Notes: generated by a model not told the origin, from the letters alone. Numbered from the stretch's first letter, positions 27,140 to 36,811 are shown. The stretch: DNA of 64,000 nucleotides from Candidatus Poribacteria bacterium (GCA_022820835.1 JAJEET010000065.1:1-64000), one strand, 5' to 3'. Numbers and translations are program-made.

Positions 27140-30100
27140 TTAATCGTCAGCCGGGACGACTTCACCTAACAGGTCTTCATCGGAAACGGTTCGGAAACGT
27201 TCTTCTGGATTTCTCAGAACAAGACCTCGTAAGTCTGTTGTAATCGCGTAAAGCGCAGGCATTACGAACAGTGTCATCGTGGTCGCGAACGCGAGTCCGA
27301 AAATGATGGTGTATGCCATCGGCATCCATATAGGTGATTTACCTCCGAGTCCAATTGCCATCGGAATGAGTCCGAAGATCGTCGTTAATGAGGTGAGAAT
27401 AATCGGACGGAGTCGGATGCTCCCGCCTTTCAGGATGGCGTACCACTTGTTGTAGCCGCGTTCTCGGTATTTGTTGATGAAGTCAATAAGCACAATCGAA
27501 TCGTTGACAACAATCCCAGAGAGCGCAACGATACCAAACATCGCAACCATGCTCAGTGTGGCATTGGAAAGCAGTAATCCAAACATGGCACCTATCATAC
27601 CGAACGGCACCGCAAACATAATGACGATCGGTTGTATAAAGGATTTGAATTGCGCACCTAATACCACATAGATCAGCAATAACCCGACAACAAACAACTT
27701 CCGCAAATCCGAAAAAGATTCTACAATTTCATCGAAAACGCCTCGAAAGTCGAGTTGGTATCCTGGGTACAAGGCTTCCACATTGGCAAAGGCACTCATT
27801 AACGCCTGATTCACTTCAAATGGCGTTGTTTTCTGCCTATCGACGGAGGCATAAACCGTAATTGCGCGTTCTCCATCAAATCGACGGATATCAGAGTACC
27901 CTTTCTCTTCGGTGATGTCTGTGACATCCTTGAGTGGAACAATCGCACCAGTAGGGGTTGCGATCAATAAGTTATTGAGTTCTGCGATATTTTGGAGGGT
28001 ATCTTTCTCGTATTTGACGACGACATCAATCGCCTCGTCTGCTTCACGATAGGTTGTGGCTTTGGCACCCTCAATCGCTGTCCGAACGGTTTGGGCGATT
28101 TGGAACGTCGTTAACCCGTATTGATGTGCCTTCTCCGGCTTCAAGTGGATGCGTAACTCCGATTTCCCTATTCGGAAGTCATCTCGAATATCATAAACAC
28201 CGTCCAACTGTGCTAATTCAGTCTTAAGGACATCGGTGAGTTCAGTCAGTTTATCAAACTGATCGCCTTTTACCTTAACCTCCACATCTTCACCTTGCGG
28301 GGGCCCCCCTGCTTGTGTGATATAATTGAGTTCCTCAACGCCACTGACCGTTAAGGTTTTCTTCCGCATGTCTACGATGATTTCATCAACGCCTCGGGTC
28401 CGTTCCTGTTTAGGTGTGAGTTCAATGATAACCTCGCCGAAGTTTGAGCCGTAGGTAACCCCCTCCGTCAGTCCTGAGGTAGGTGTATGGATGCCGATGT
28501 TGCTGACAATTGCGGCGACTTCACTGGATGGCAATGTTTTGGCAGCTGCTTCAATCTGTGCCATAACTGCAGTTGTCTCTTGGAGCCCATAGGAAGGTGG
28601 CATCTCAGCTTTGACGTAGAACTGTGGAAAATCTTCGCCCGGGAAGAGTTCTTTGTCAAGTACCACAAAAGCACCGACACACGCAATCAAACCGATGAAG
28701 AGGACACTGCCGACAAACGCATAACGGTGCCGGATCGTTACTTTCAGGATTTTAACATATCGGCTTCGGATGAGGTCGAAAAACGTGATGAACCAACTGA
28801 AAAAGCCGGTGATGAGCACAATTAGGCTAAAGGTACTTCGGGATCGGGTTCGCAGATTATCAAGCCGACTGCGTCCTGTTCGCGGGACTCTGGGTTTTCC
28901 CCACTCGGAAACGTGTGCGGGTAAAATGACGAAGACCTCAAAAAGAGATGCTATCAACACCAGAATCGCCATGATCGGCACAACCCGCATGAACTGACCG
29001 GCAGTTCCAGACATGAACATCAGGGGACCAAACGCACAGATTGTTGTTATACTTGCGGCGACCACAGGCCATCCGACCTCTTGCGCGCCGCGAATGGCAG
29101 CAACTTTCGGCGGTTCCCCTCTCTCAATGTGTCGATAGATGTTCTCTATGACGACAATCGCATCGTCAACAACAATTCCGACGACTAAAATAAGCCCAAA
29201 CAGGGAGACACCACTCAGGGAATAACCTGCGAGAGACATAAACCAGAAGGTCGCCATGAACGCAACCGGTATGCCAAGTGCCGCGAACAAAGCATTCCGC
29301 CACCCGATAAAAACAAGCAGCATCAGTACAACAAGCACCAGCCCAAATATCGCGTTCGTTTCCAAGATGCCTAACCGTTCTTTTAAGATGACGGAGTAGT
29401 CGTTCACGGCTGTCAATTCAGCACCTTCAGGGAGATCGCTTTTCCGTTTCTCAACCAATTCTCGAAGCTGAGCAACTAATGCGATCGTATTCCCTTCCGA
29501 CTTTTTTTGTATACTCAGGCTAATGGAAGGTTTCCCACTGATTCGTGATAGCGTTCGTGCCTCTTCATAAGTATCTGAAACAGTTGCCACATCGCGGAGG
29601 CGAAGTGGTGTGCCTGTCGGTTGAACGGCGATAATGGTTTCGCCGATAATATCTGGGTTAGCGAATTCGCCCATCGTCCGGACCATGAACTCCGTGTTCC
29701 CAAGTTCCATAGTGCCAGCAGGAAGATTCAAGTTACTTGTACCGAGTGCTGTAATAACAGCAGCAATCGGGATCTGATACGCTTTCAACCGATCAGGGTT
29801 TACTTCAACCCATATCTCTCTTTCACGAAGCCCTGCTATCCGAACGGACGCAATGTTTTTGATGTCTAAAATTTCGTCCTTTAAATTCTCAGCGATGTCA
29901 CGCATCTGGGATTCCGAAATGTCGCCGCCAACAACAACCGTCAACATCGGAAAACCAGAGGAGACATCGAGTTCTATGACTTGCGGATCCTCTAAAATTT
30001 CTTCGGGGAGCTCATTCACCTGTTCTACAGCAGTCCGCAAGTTTTCAAGTTCCTTATCGAATTCTCGGTCACTCATCTCTTCAAAATCGACAGTGATGAC

Positions 30101-30370
30101 AGATCTACCTTCTGAAGAGTTGGAAAGCATCAAATTGATTTTGTTGACGTTCTCTTCAATAGCATCTTCAATTGGCGCGGAAACGAGTTTTTCAACCTCT
30201 TCCGGTGAGGCACCCGGATACAGCGTCGTTACAGTAGCAGTCTGCAACGCGATCTCTGGTGTGAGTTCCCGTGGTAGGTTTATCCAAGCATACACCCCGA
30301 AAGCAATAATAATAATCATTAGCAGGTTCGCTAAAACAGGGTTGTTTACGGACATTTTAGGAATAGACAT
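27140..30370 (-). CDS. RND efflux permease, first tandem copy
   Basis: A 1076-residue AcrB/HAE1-type pump, identical in length to the following paralogue and highly similar throughout. TM4 has VVGIVVDDAIVVIENIYR with both Asp residues, and the C-terminal half repeats the pattern. It works with the adaptor and TolC encoded upstream to move drugs or metabolites from the periplasm or membrane to outside. ATG 30370 is preceded by AGGAG at a rather long distance. Largest differences from the paralogue are in the second periplasmic loop (for example QAGGPPQGEDVEVKVKG against QDGGAPQVADVRVRVKG), a likely substrate-contact region. Confidence 0.92.
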   Translation of the reverse strand: MSIPKMSVNNPVLANLLMIIIIAFGVYAWINLPRELTPEIALQTATVTTLYPGASPEEVEKLVSAPIEDAIEENVNKINLMLSNSSEGRSVITVDFEEMSDREFDKELENLRTAVEQVNELPEEILEDPQVIELDVSSGFPMLTVVVGGDISESQMRDIAENLKDEILDIKNIASVRIAGLREREIWVEVNPDRLKAYQIPIAAVITALGTSNLNLPAGTMELGNTEFMVRTMGEFANPDIIGETIIAVQPTGTPLRLRDVATVSDTYEEARTLSRISGKPSISLSIQKKSEGNTIALVAQLRELVEKRKSDLPEGAELTAVNDYSVILKERLGILETNAIFGLVLVVLMLLVFIGWRNALFAALGIPVAFMATFWFMSLAGYSLSGVSLFGLILVVGIVVDDAIVVIENIYRHIERGEPPKVAAIRGAQEVGWPVVAASITTICAFGPLMFMSGTAGQFMRVVPIMAILVLIASLFEVFVILPAHVSEWGKPRVPRTGRSRLDNLRTRSRSTFSLIVLITGFFSWFITFFDLIRSRYVKILKVTIRHRYAFVGSVLFIGLIACVGAFVVLDKELFPGEDFPQFYVKAEMPPSYGLQETTAVMAQIEAAAKTLPSSEVAAIVSNIGIHTPTSGLTEGVTYGSNFGEVIIELTPKQERTRGVDEIIVDMRKKTLTVSGVEELNYITQAGGPPQGEDVEVKVKGDQFDKLTELTDVLKTELAQLDGVYDIRDDFRIGKSELRIHLKPEKAHQYGLTTFQIAQTVRTAIEGAKATTYREADEAIDVVVKYEKDTLQNIAELNNLLIATPTGAIVPLKDVTDITEEKGYSDIRRFDGERAITVYASVDRQKTTPFEVNQALMSAFANVEALYPGYQLDFRGVFDEIVESFSDLRKLFVVGLLLIYVVLGAQFKSFIQPIVIMFAVPFGMIGAMFGLLLSNATLSMVAMFGIVALSGIVVNDSIVLIDFINKYRERGYNKWYAILKGGSIRLRPIILTSLTTIFGLIPMAIGLGGKSPIWMPMAYTIIFGLAFATTMTLFVMPALYAITTDLRGLVLRNPEERFRTVSDEDLLGEVVPADD

Positions 30371-30557
30371 GGTGGTAGCATTTCTCCTGATTCTTTGCGT
30401 TGTCTGTAGACAGATATCTTTTGTGAAAACGGTTGTAGAGCTGTGTTTGCACCACCGAATTGTGTCCGGTAGTATCTACACGCTCTGGTGAGGTTAGGCA
30501 ACCACATAGGCAATCGCAATCGCTCAGCGTTGTTAGCGCAAGACGAATATAAAATAT

Positions 30558-32171
30558 CTATGGATTGACAACTCTAACACTCTCTCCATCTTTTAAAGAA
30601 TGCTGCCCGGCTGTAACGACGGCTTCGCCTTCGGTAATTCCGCTGAGTATCTCCACTTCCGCACCGCGCAAAAGCCCGATTTCTACTGGACGGCGCTGAC
30701 TCACACTCTCCTCATCAATAACGAAAACATTTTGTGTCTTTGCATCAGCATCACCGATGAGTGAAGTGCGAGAGATGATAATCGCATCCGTGTGAACCTT
30801 AACTGGAACGGTGACATTGGCAAACATGCCCGGTTTAATAGTGCCGTCGGGGTTGTCAATACGGACTTCCACTCTCGCAGTCCGACGCATCACTTCCAGA
30901 GTCGGACTGATGAAAGCAACGCTACCCGACATCAGCGCATCTATCCCATCAATCTCTATGGTCGCCTGTTGGTTGACTGCCAAGTCCCTCAACTGCGCCT
31001 CAATGACATCAACAGAAGCTTTCACTGTATCAATATTGACGATCTCAAAAAGCGGTGCTGTCGGTACTGCCATCCCACCTAAATCTAAGTAGCTTTTGGA
31101 GACGATGCCTGAAATTGGTGCGTGGATCGTCGCATCCTTTAAGCGTTTCTGTGCAAGTTTGAGCGAAACTTCTGCCTGTGTGCGTGCCGTTTTCGCTGAC
31201 GTGATTTCCGCTTGCCAACTTTTCGCATCTTCGAGTGCCTCCGCGGAGATCAGACCCGCACGTGCGGTTTCGACCTGCGAACGCGCAAGATCAATGTCTT
31301 TCTGCCAGGTCTTCGTAGCCGCTTGCGTCTCTGCCAACCTTAACGAGGCTTCCGCTTGCTGCACCTGTGCTTCCATTGCCTGAATATCTTCGGGGCGTGC
31401 ACCGTTATCAATCAGTAGAAGTTGTTCGGAAGCAATCTTATGCTGTGCCACAGAGATGTCCAACTGTGTCTTCACACCCTCAAGCGATTGTTGACTGATA
31501 GCACCGTTTTCAAAGAGTCGCAACATCCGGGTGTGGTTGCTCTTGGCATTGGCGAGATTGGCATCGGCTTGGTTCAAACCGGCTTCTGCCTGCCGCCTGT
31601 CTTCATCTCGTGCCCCACTTTTAATCTTCTCAAGGTTCGCAACAAGCGATTCCAACGCGGCTTGTGCTTGATCAATTTGTGTGACCGTCCGGATTTCGGA
31701 AAGATCCACGACCTGCTGAAGTGCGATCTCGGCGGCTCGGACTTGTGCCTTTGCTTGTGTGACTTGTGCGTTTACGCGAACTTCAGCGAGTTGTTGGGTT
31801 TGTGCGTAAGCGGTCTCGGCTGCTTCAAGGGTTGCCTCAGCTTGCTGGACTGCAAGTTCTAACTCTTCACGTTCTACAGTCGCAAGCGGCGCATCTTTTT
31901 CGACAGCGTCACCTTCATCAACGTTCAATTCAATGATACGACCTGCGATCTTCGGGAAGACATTAACCTGCGATTCGGCTTCAATGGTGCCAGACAATTC
32001 GAGTTCGGAACGAATCTCGCCGCGTTTCGCTTTCGCGATCTCGACGGGTTTCAGTACGGCTGCGGATTCGGTCTGTTCAATTTCGGGTTTCGGCGACTTC
32101 AGAAACCGTGGCAGGATAAGAATCGCACCTATCGCTAATATTACGAGGATGACAATCAGGACGTTCTTCAA
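30558..32171 (-). CDS. periplasmic adaptor (membrane fusion protein) of the RND pump
   Basis: A 537-residue HlyD/AcrA-type adaptor. One N-terminal membrane segment (VLIVILVILAIGAILILP), a lipoyl half (GTIEAESQVNVFPKIAG, VDEGDAVEKDAPLATV), then an unusually long coiled-coil hairpin of about 240 residues rich in Ala, Gln and Glu with repeats such as QAEASLRLAETQA, the second lipoyl half (ATIHAPISGIVSKSY) and a beta-barrel domain. Typical AcrA-like adaptors are about 380-400 residues, so the hairpin is extended. It bridges the RND trimer to TolC. Its gene lies between tolC and the first RND gene in the same direction. Confidence 0.92.
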   Translation of the reverse strand: MKNVLIVILVILAIGAILILPRFLKSPKPEIEQTESAAVLKPVEIAKAKRGEIRSELELSGTIEAESQVNVFPKIAGRIIELNVDEGDAVEKDAPLATVEREELELAVQQAEATLEAAETAYAQTQQLAEVRVNAQVTQAKAQVRAAEIALQQVVDLSEIRTVTQIDQAQAALESLVANLEKIKSGARDEDRRQAEAGLNQADANLANAKSNHTRMLRLFENGAISQQSLEGVKTQLDISVAQHKIASEQLLLIDNGARPEDIQAMEAQVQQAEASLRLAETQAATKTWQKDIDLARSQVETARAGLISAEALEDAKSWQAEITSAKTARTQAEVSLKLAQKRLKDATIHAPISGIVSKSYLDLGGMAVPTAPLFEIVNIDTVKASVDVIEAQLRDLAVNQQATIEIDGIDALMSGSVAFISPTLEVMRRTARVEVRIDNPDGTIKPGMFANVTVPVKVHTDAIIISRTSLIGDADAKTQNVFVIDEESVSQRRPVEIGLLRGAEVEILSGITEGEAVVTAGQHSLKDGESVRVVNP

Positions 32172-32250
32172 TTTATTTCTCCTTTTTCCTATAACTGATA
32201 TTTTAGGTTAGGACGGACGTATTTTTTATATTTTACATGATAAGCACTAA

Positions 32251-32288
32251 AGGTGGAGGTATAAACCCCGCCTGCAACGGGGCCACCT
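32251..32288. repeat. nested hairpin between tolC-like gene and adaptor gene
   Basis: AGGTGG (32251-32256) pairs with CCACCT (32283-32288), and inside CCCC (32266-32269) pairs with GGGG (32279-32282). It is in the 127-bp spacer of the efflux operon and may be a terminator, attenuator or mobile repeat. Confidence 0.35.
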
Positions 32289-32298
32289 AAGCGTCTGT

Positions 32299-33699
32299 CT
32301 ATTGTAGCGTTTGCCCGATTGCCTTTTCCAATCTTGCTAAACCGACAATGTAATCGTGGTATGCCTGAAGCCGATTGACTTCGGCTTGCGACAGGGCAAG
32401 CTGCGTGTCGGTCAAGGCAACTGTCGTAATAATCCCATTTTCAAATTGGAGATTCGCAATACGTACGCTCTCTTGTGCCTGGGCAACCGCCTCGCGCTGG
32501 ACTTCAATACGTGTTTGCGCACCAATCAGGCTCAGATAGGCATTGCGTATTTCAAACTCAACTCCCGTTTTCACTTGTGCGCCCCCGAGTTGAACCTGTT
32601 TCAAAACGGACTCAGACTGTTGAACAGCTGCCCCCGTCGCAAACCCATCAAAAATAGGGATATTGATTTGGAAACCGAGACTCCAAATCCGGTTCATCTG
32701 CGTGAGTCTTTCATTTTGTGAGATTTGATAGTTTGTGAAGAAACCGAGGTCAGGAAGTCGTCGCGTTCTGGCAACATCAACCTGTTTGCGTGCAGCATGT
32801 TCGCTGAATTGCGTGCGGTGCACCTCTGGACGATTTTGAAATGCCTGCTCTATTAATGTATCAAGATCTAAAGACCAAATCTGCTGTTTTTCTCGGATGT
32901 CAAGCGTGCCTTTAACCGATACATCTTCAGCGAGCGGGATATTCAGGACTGTTTTATAGGCATCTGTAGCAGTGACCGCAGCGTTCTCAGCGCGGACGAG
33001 TTGAGACTTGGCGTTTGCAAGTTGAACCTTCGCACGAAGCACATCAAAATCGGTCGCAGCACCCGCTTGCAGGGATGTCTCAGCGATGCCGAGTTGCTTT
33101 TCGACAAGGGTGACACTTTGCTGCGCCACCCGAACGAACTCTTGTGCGATCAACGCACCATAGAACGCTTCAGATACATCTAAACGGAGTTGATTGTAAG
33201 CGGCAGAAACATCCTGTTGGACCGCCTGATAGTTGAGTTTTGCGGCTTGGTAACCGTAATAGTAGCGTCCCCAAGCGAAGATCGGTTGTGTGAGATTGAG
33301 TGTGCCTTGTACGTTATGATGTGCGCCAAATTCGAGTTCAATCAAGTCTGCTTCGTCATCGGTGCCGGGCGGCGGCGTTTCGTCCATTTCGCCACCCGGC
33401 ATCGGAAAACCGAATCCACCATCGGCTTGAATGACAGATTTTTGTATATCTTTAAAGTAGGTGTAGTTACCGTTTGCTGTAATCCTCGGCAAGAGTCCTG
33501 CGCGTGCGGTGCGGACTTGTGCCTCGGCGACTTTTAGGCTTTGCTCAGCAGTTTGCACGGTAAGATTGCTCTGTTTGGCAATCTCAATGCTCTCCTCTAA
33601 CGTCAAACGCCGTGTATCTTCTGCTACAGTAGAGAGGTTTATTAGAAATAGTAGAAAGGTTCCAACACATAAAAAGTGGCGGAACCGCGGTGGGTTCAT
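32299..33699 (-). CDS. tolC: TolC-family outer-membrane efflux channel
   Basis: A 466-residue outer-membrane factor. Signal peptide at 1-26 (FLCVGTFLLFLINLSTVAE). Two repeats of the TolC fold with long helices: LTLEESIEIAKQSNLTVQ near 32 and LDTLIEQAFQNRPEVHRT near 275. The first half has an acidic, Pro-rich surface loop (about 125-145). It forms the exit duct of the tripartite pump. ATG 33699 follows AGGAGG. It is the first gene of the operon tolC, adaptor, RND, RND on the minus strand. A dyad and a tandem 10-bp repeat lie in its upstream region and may be control sites. Confidence 0.9.
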   Translation of the reverse strand: MNPPRFRHFLCVGTFLLFLINLSTVAEDTRRLTLEESIEIAKQSNLTVQTAEQSLKVAEAQVRTARAGLLPRITANGNYTYFKDIQKSVIQADGGFGFPMPGGEMDETPPPGTDDEADLIELEFGAHHNVQGTLNLTQPIFAWGRYYYGYQAAKLNYQAVQQDVSAAYNQLRLDVSEAFYGALIAQEFVRVAQQSVTLVEKQLGIAETSLQAGAATDFDVLRAKVQLANAKSQLVRAENAAVTATDAYKTVLNIPLAEDVSVKGTLDIREKQQIWSLDLDTLIEQAFQNRPEVHRTQFSEHAARKQVDVARTRRLPDLGFFTNYQISQNERLTQMNRIWSLGFQINIPIFDGFATGAAVQQSESVLKQVQLGGAQVKTGVEFEIRNAYLSLIGAQTRIEVQREAVAQAQESVRIANLQFENGIITTVALTDTQLALSQAEVNRLQAYHDYIVGLARLEKAIGQTLQ

Positions 33700-33729
33700 T
33701 GTGATTACGTCCTCCTAATGTTGAATAGT

Positions 33730-33749
33730 ATGCAATATCATGCAATATC
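33730..33749. promoter_or_regulatory. perfect tandem 10-bp repeat upstream of tolC
   Basis: ATGCAATATC occurs twice in direct succession (33730-33739, 33740-33749), 31 bp before the tolC start. Repeats one helical turn apart are typical of cooperative binding sites; the binder is unknown. Confidence 0.35.
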
Positions 33750-33791
33750 CGTGCCAATATTAATTGTTTGAAATAGACGTAATTTGGATGG

Positions 33792-33821
33792 AATGTCTGC
33801 CAAATTGACTTGACAGACATT
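33792..33821. promoter_or_regulatory. operator-like dyad upstream of efflux operon
   Basis: AATGTCTGCCAA (33792-33803), 6-bp spacer, TTGACAGACATT (33810-33821): a 12-6-12 inverted repeat with one mismatch. It lies about 93 bp before tolC. It could also be a hairpin after the small secreted-protein gene that ends at 33862, but no T-run follows. Confidence 0.45.
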
Positions 33822-33861
33822 TTGAATAAAACAGTGTGCTTTCAGCCGTCAATCTGACTGA

Positions 33862-34109
33862 CTACGGGGTCTCATTTTTCCGTTTGAGGGTCCCCCACGT
33901 TGTGGTATGCCCCCATCCACCGTTTGGATTCGTCACCTGAAGGAAACCGCCTTTGACTTCAAACTCCGTAACTTCGTCGCGATAGTCGCGGAATTCCCAT
34001 CCGTCAACGAGTCTGTTACCGTCAAAGGGGTCGGTCCATACGCCAGCGGACACGACTGCTATCAAACCAACATTAAGGTTGCACAGATTAGAATCATAAC
34101 CGTTTTCAT
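33862..34109 (-). pseudogene. small secreted protein split by a frameshift after the signal peptide
   Basis: ATG 34109 follows GGAGG and starts MKTVMILICATLML, a clear signal-peptide core that then hits a stop. In the next frame the sequence continues LIAVVSAGVWTDPFDGN, with a good signal-peptidase site after VSA, through FRDYRDEVTEFEVKGG to the end THTTTWGTLKRK-like tail (actual tail GHTTTWGTLKRKNETP). One missing base in a GG run would restore an 82-residue exported protein. The mature start resembles the secreted protein at 60165, and the tail resembles those of 34342 and 60165. An alternative start at 34128 avoids the shift but has no signal peptide. Confidence 0.55.
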
Positions 34110-34268
34110 AGCAAATCCTCCATAACATACCCCCACAGCTAACACAGTGGGTTTCTTAAAAGGTGTCTTCAATTTTGTTACTATTACAACCGGAAACACT
34201 AATCTTCAGTTAGTTCGCACAGCATAGGACACAAATTAAGGTTTTGAAACTACAAACGAAGGTATAGC

Positions 34269-34322
34269 GGACTATCCAGTCTAAACGTTGTAGTTTTGCA
34301 GCTGAATAGTCCACCGACAGTT
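34269..34322 (-). repeat. inverted repeat downstream of LamG gene
   Basis: GGACTAT (34269-34275) pairs with ATAGTCC (34316-34322) across a 40-bp loop containing CCAG/CTG extensions. It lies 20 bp past the LamG stop; a weak terminator or small mobile repeat. The rest of 34129-34268 shows nothing else. Confidence 0.3.
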
Positions 34323-34341
34323 TAGGTTATTATGTCATAAA

Positions 34342-35121
34342 TTACCGATCTGCTTTAAGGGTTGCCCATGTCGTCGTCAATTTGTTTGTCGGTGCGACAC
34401 TTGCCAACCCGCCGAGTGTGTCCGATAACCCGTGTTCCATGATGGTTTTCAGATCATCTTCGCCGAGGGCAACGTTGAAAATAGCGGCTTCATCGATGAT
34501 ACCGACGAAGTATGAACCACCACCCCATCTACCGATTTCAACAGGATTATTGGTTCCAGCAATATTTCCGGGACGTGTGCTCGCGCCAGCACGTTCACCG
34601 TTAACGTACAAAACAAGTTGTTCGTTGTTCTCGTTGCTGTCGTACGTCGCTGCGTAATGGATCCATGTGTCCTCATCCGGGACATTTGCAGAGGCTCTCG
34701 GTTCCCAGCCACCGATAAAGACAAACGCTGACATCTTATTGCCTTCCTGTGGTGGATCAATACGTAGGAGATACTCAGCGTTTTTCGCAATGAGCTGCCG
34801 CCAATCTCCGATATCTGTAGCAAAAAACCATGCCATCAAGGTAAATTCTTCACCAGCTTGTAATTCCGGCGTTGACTCAATTGAGACCCAATCACCGCCG
34901 TCAAAATCAAGTGCTTTGCCGAATTTACCGTCTTCCCATTTAGCACCGTTGATTGTGCCTTCATGATCGTGTCCAGAGGAATCTGCCGTTGTGTCGCCCC
35001 CACCTTCATCAAACAGCCAAACGCCGACCGCTGTTTCTGGGTCAACTTCAGCCATACCAGTTTGTGGTAGCATCCAAGCAAATACACAGGCGAATGCTAA
35101 AATCAGTATCAACTTTCGCAT
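34342..35121 (-). CDS. secreted LamG/concanavalin-like lectin protein
   Basis: A 259-residue exported protein: signal peptide at 1-24 (LILILAFACVFAWMLPQTGMA) and one LamG-like jellyroll domain (about 30-225) with the usual GVWLFDEGGGDTTADSSG, TLMAWFF, WIHYAATYD, LYVNGERAG and GIIDEAAIFNVAL blocks. Such domains bind glycans or proteins on the outside of the cell. The last 15 residues, NKLTTTWATLKADR, are outside the domain and match the tails of two other secreted proteins here. It is monocistronic with a good promoter. The ligand is unknown. Confidence 0.85.
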   Translation of the reverse strand: MRKLILILAFACVFAWMLPQTGMAEVDPETAVGVWLFDEGGGDTTADSSGHDHEGTINGAKWEDGKFGKALDFDGGDWVSIESTPELQAGEEFTLMAWFFATDIGDWRQLIAKNAEYLLRIDPPQEGNKMSAFVFIGGWEPRASANVPDEDTWIHYAATYDSNENNEQLVLYVNGERAGASTRPGNIAGTNNPVEIGRWGGGSYFVGIIDEAAIFNVALGEDDLKTIMEHGLSDTLGGLASVAPTNKLTTTWATLKADR

Positions 35122-35205
35122 CTTTATCTCCTTACTTTACGAACCCCGAGGGTACGTGTCAGAATGTTAAGAATTTAACGGTTTCTCAATTCAGCGGACA
35201 ATTCA

Positions 35206-35234
35206 ATTATAACATTTTATCCGCTATTCTACAA
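35206..35234 (-). promoter_or_regulatory. promoter of LamG gene
   Basis: On the minus strand TTGTAG (35229-35234) and TATAAT (35206-35211) are 17 bp apart, 85 bp before the start codon. Confidence 0.45.
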
Positions 35235-35341
35235 AGGAAATTACAAAAAACAGAAAATTTCTAACTGGACATTGAATCGAAATTGTGGTAATGTAACATA
35301 AAATCGTAAATTACGAATTATGCATCCAAAGGAAATAGACT

Positions 35342-36775
35342 ATGCGCGAAAAAGAACAACTGATTGCGGATCTCTCTGCACTTCTCGGACCTAAAAATGT
35401 GTTAACAGATGCAACTGCGCTGTCCGTATATGAATGCGATGCTGCACCGTCTTTTAAAGCGATGCCGGATGTAGTTGTCTTTGCGGATACGGCGCAGCAA
35501 GTGTCGGATATTGTAAAGTTAGCAAACAAGTACGACACGCCGTTTATTGCGCGCGGTGGCGGAACAGGTTTAAGCGGCGGTATGCTCTCTGTTCAGGGTG
35601 GGATTATCATCGCGCTGAACCGGATGGATCGTATCTTAGAGATAGACCTCGAAAACGAACGAGCAGTGGTTGAACCCGGTGTTGTCAATCTATTGTTGAC
35701 GCAGGCTGTCCAAAACCGAGGCTACCACTACGCCCCGGACCCATCAAGCCAGAAAGCATGTACAATAGGTGGAAACATCGCCGAAAATTCTGGTGGACCG
35801 CATACCTTGAAATATGGCGTTACGTCTGACCATGTGCTCGGATTAGAGGTTGTTCTACCAGACGGCGAGATCATTGAATTAGGAGGAACTGTTGAAGAGA
35901 CCCCCGGTTACGACCTGCGCGGCGTGATGATCGGTTCGGAAGGCACGTTTGGGATTGTGACAAAAGCGGTTGTCCGTCTCACACGCAACCCGCAAGCCTA
36001 TCAGACAGCACTCGCTATCTTTGAAACGATGGACGATGCCTCAAACGCCGTTTCGACGATTATCGGTGAAGGGATTATCCCTGCAGCACTCGAAATGATG
36101 GATAGCCTCGTCATTCGTGCCTTGGAAGAAGCGTTCGAGTTCGGCTTCCCGCTCGATGCCGAAGCCATCTTGATTGTGGAACTCGACGGGATTGAAGCAG
36201 GGATGCAGAATCAGACAGATCAGATTTTGGAGGTTTTTAAACAGCATAACGCGCGGCAGGTCGATTATGCCAAAGATGAAGCGGAGCGACAGCAGTTATG
36301 GAAAGCGCGGAAAAGCGCGTTCGGTTCGTTCGGACGACTTGCACCGAACTATATTACCCAAGACGGTGTTGTGCCACGGACAACACTGCCGAAGGTGCTA
36401 CGTCGGATCTCTGAAATCTCCGAAAAATATCAGATACCAATTGCGAATGTTTTCCACGCGGGCGACGGCAATATCCATCCGATTGTCCTTTTTAATGAGC
36501 GCGATGCAGACCAGTGTGAACGCGTGGAGCATGTTAACATGGAGATTCTCACCGTCTGTGCCGAGGTCGGTGGCACAATCACCGGAGAACACGGCATCGG
36601 CGTTGAGAAAATGGATTATATGCCTTTGATTTTCAGTTCTGCCGATTTGCAAGTGATGGCAACTGTTAAGCACATCTTTAATCCGACTGGACTCTGCAAC
36701 CCCGGTAAGATTTTCCCAACAGCTGAATCCTATGAGAAGTTGGGTTTGCAACCGAGTGAGTTCCTGTATTCATAG
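35342..36775 (+). CDS. glcD: glycolate oxidase subunit GlcD-like FAD enzyme
   Basis: A 477-residue FAD-linked 2-hydroxyacid dehydrogenase. The N-terminal FAD-binding (PCMH) domain carries FIARGGGTGLSGGMLSVQGG, PDPSSQKACTIGGNIAENSGG and SEGTFGIVTKAVVRL. The C-terminal domain ends with HAGDGNIHP, GEHGIGVEKMDYM and FNPTGLCNPGKIFP. It oxidises glycolate or D-lactate to the keto acid and passes electrons to the respiratory chain with GlcE and GlcF. GlcE is encoded 1.5 kb downstream; no glcF (FeS subunit) is seen in the window, so the complete complex is not shown here. Confidence 0.88.
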   Translation: MREKEQLIADLSALLGPKNVLTDATALSVYECDAAPSFKAMPDVVVFADTAQQVSDIVKLANKYDTPFIARGGGTGLSGGMLSVQGGIIIALNRMDRILEIDLENERAVVEPGVVNLLLTQAVQNRGYHYAPDPSSQKACTIGGNIAENSGGPHTLKYGVTSDHVLGLEVVLPDGEIIELGGTVEETPGYDLRGVMIGSEGTFGIVTKAVVRLTRNPQAYQTALAIFETMDDASNAVSTIIGEGIIPAALEMMDSLVIRALEEAFEFGFPLDAEAILIVELDGIEAGMQNQTDQILEVFKQHNARQVDYAKDEAERQQLWKARKSAFGSFGRLAPNYITQDGVVPRTTLPKVLRRISEISEKYQIPIANVFHAGDGNIHPIVLFNERDADQCERVEHVNMEILTVCAEVGGTITGEHGIGVEKMDYMPLIFSSADLQVMATVKHIFNPTGLCNPGKIFPTAESYEKLGLQPSEFLYS

Positions 36776-36811
36776 GCACAAGGTATACCTAAATTGCTAA
36801 AGGAGGATAGA

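Noticed and set aside
33792..33821. Dyad as an intrinsic terminator of the small secreted-protein gene
   Set aside because: No T-run follows on the minus strand; an operator role is at least as likely, so it was not called a terminator.
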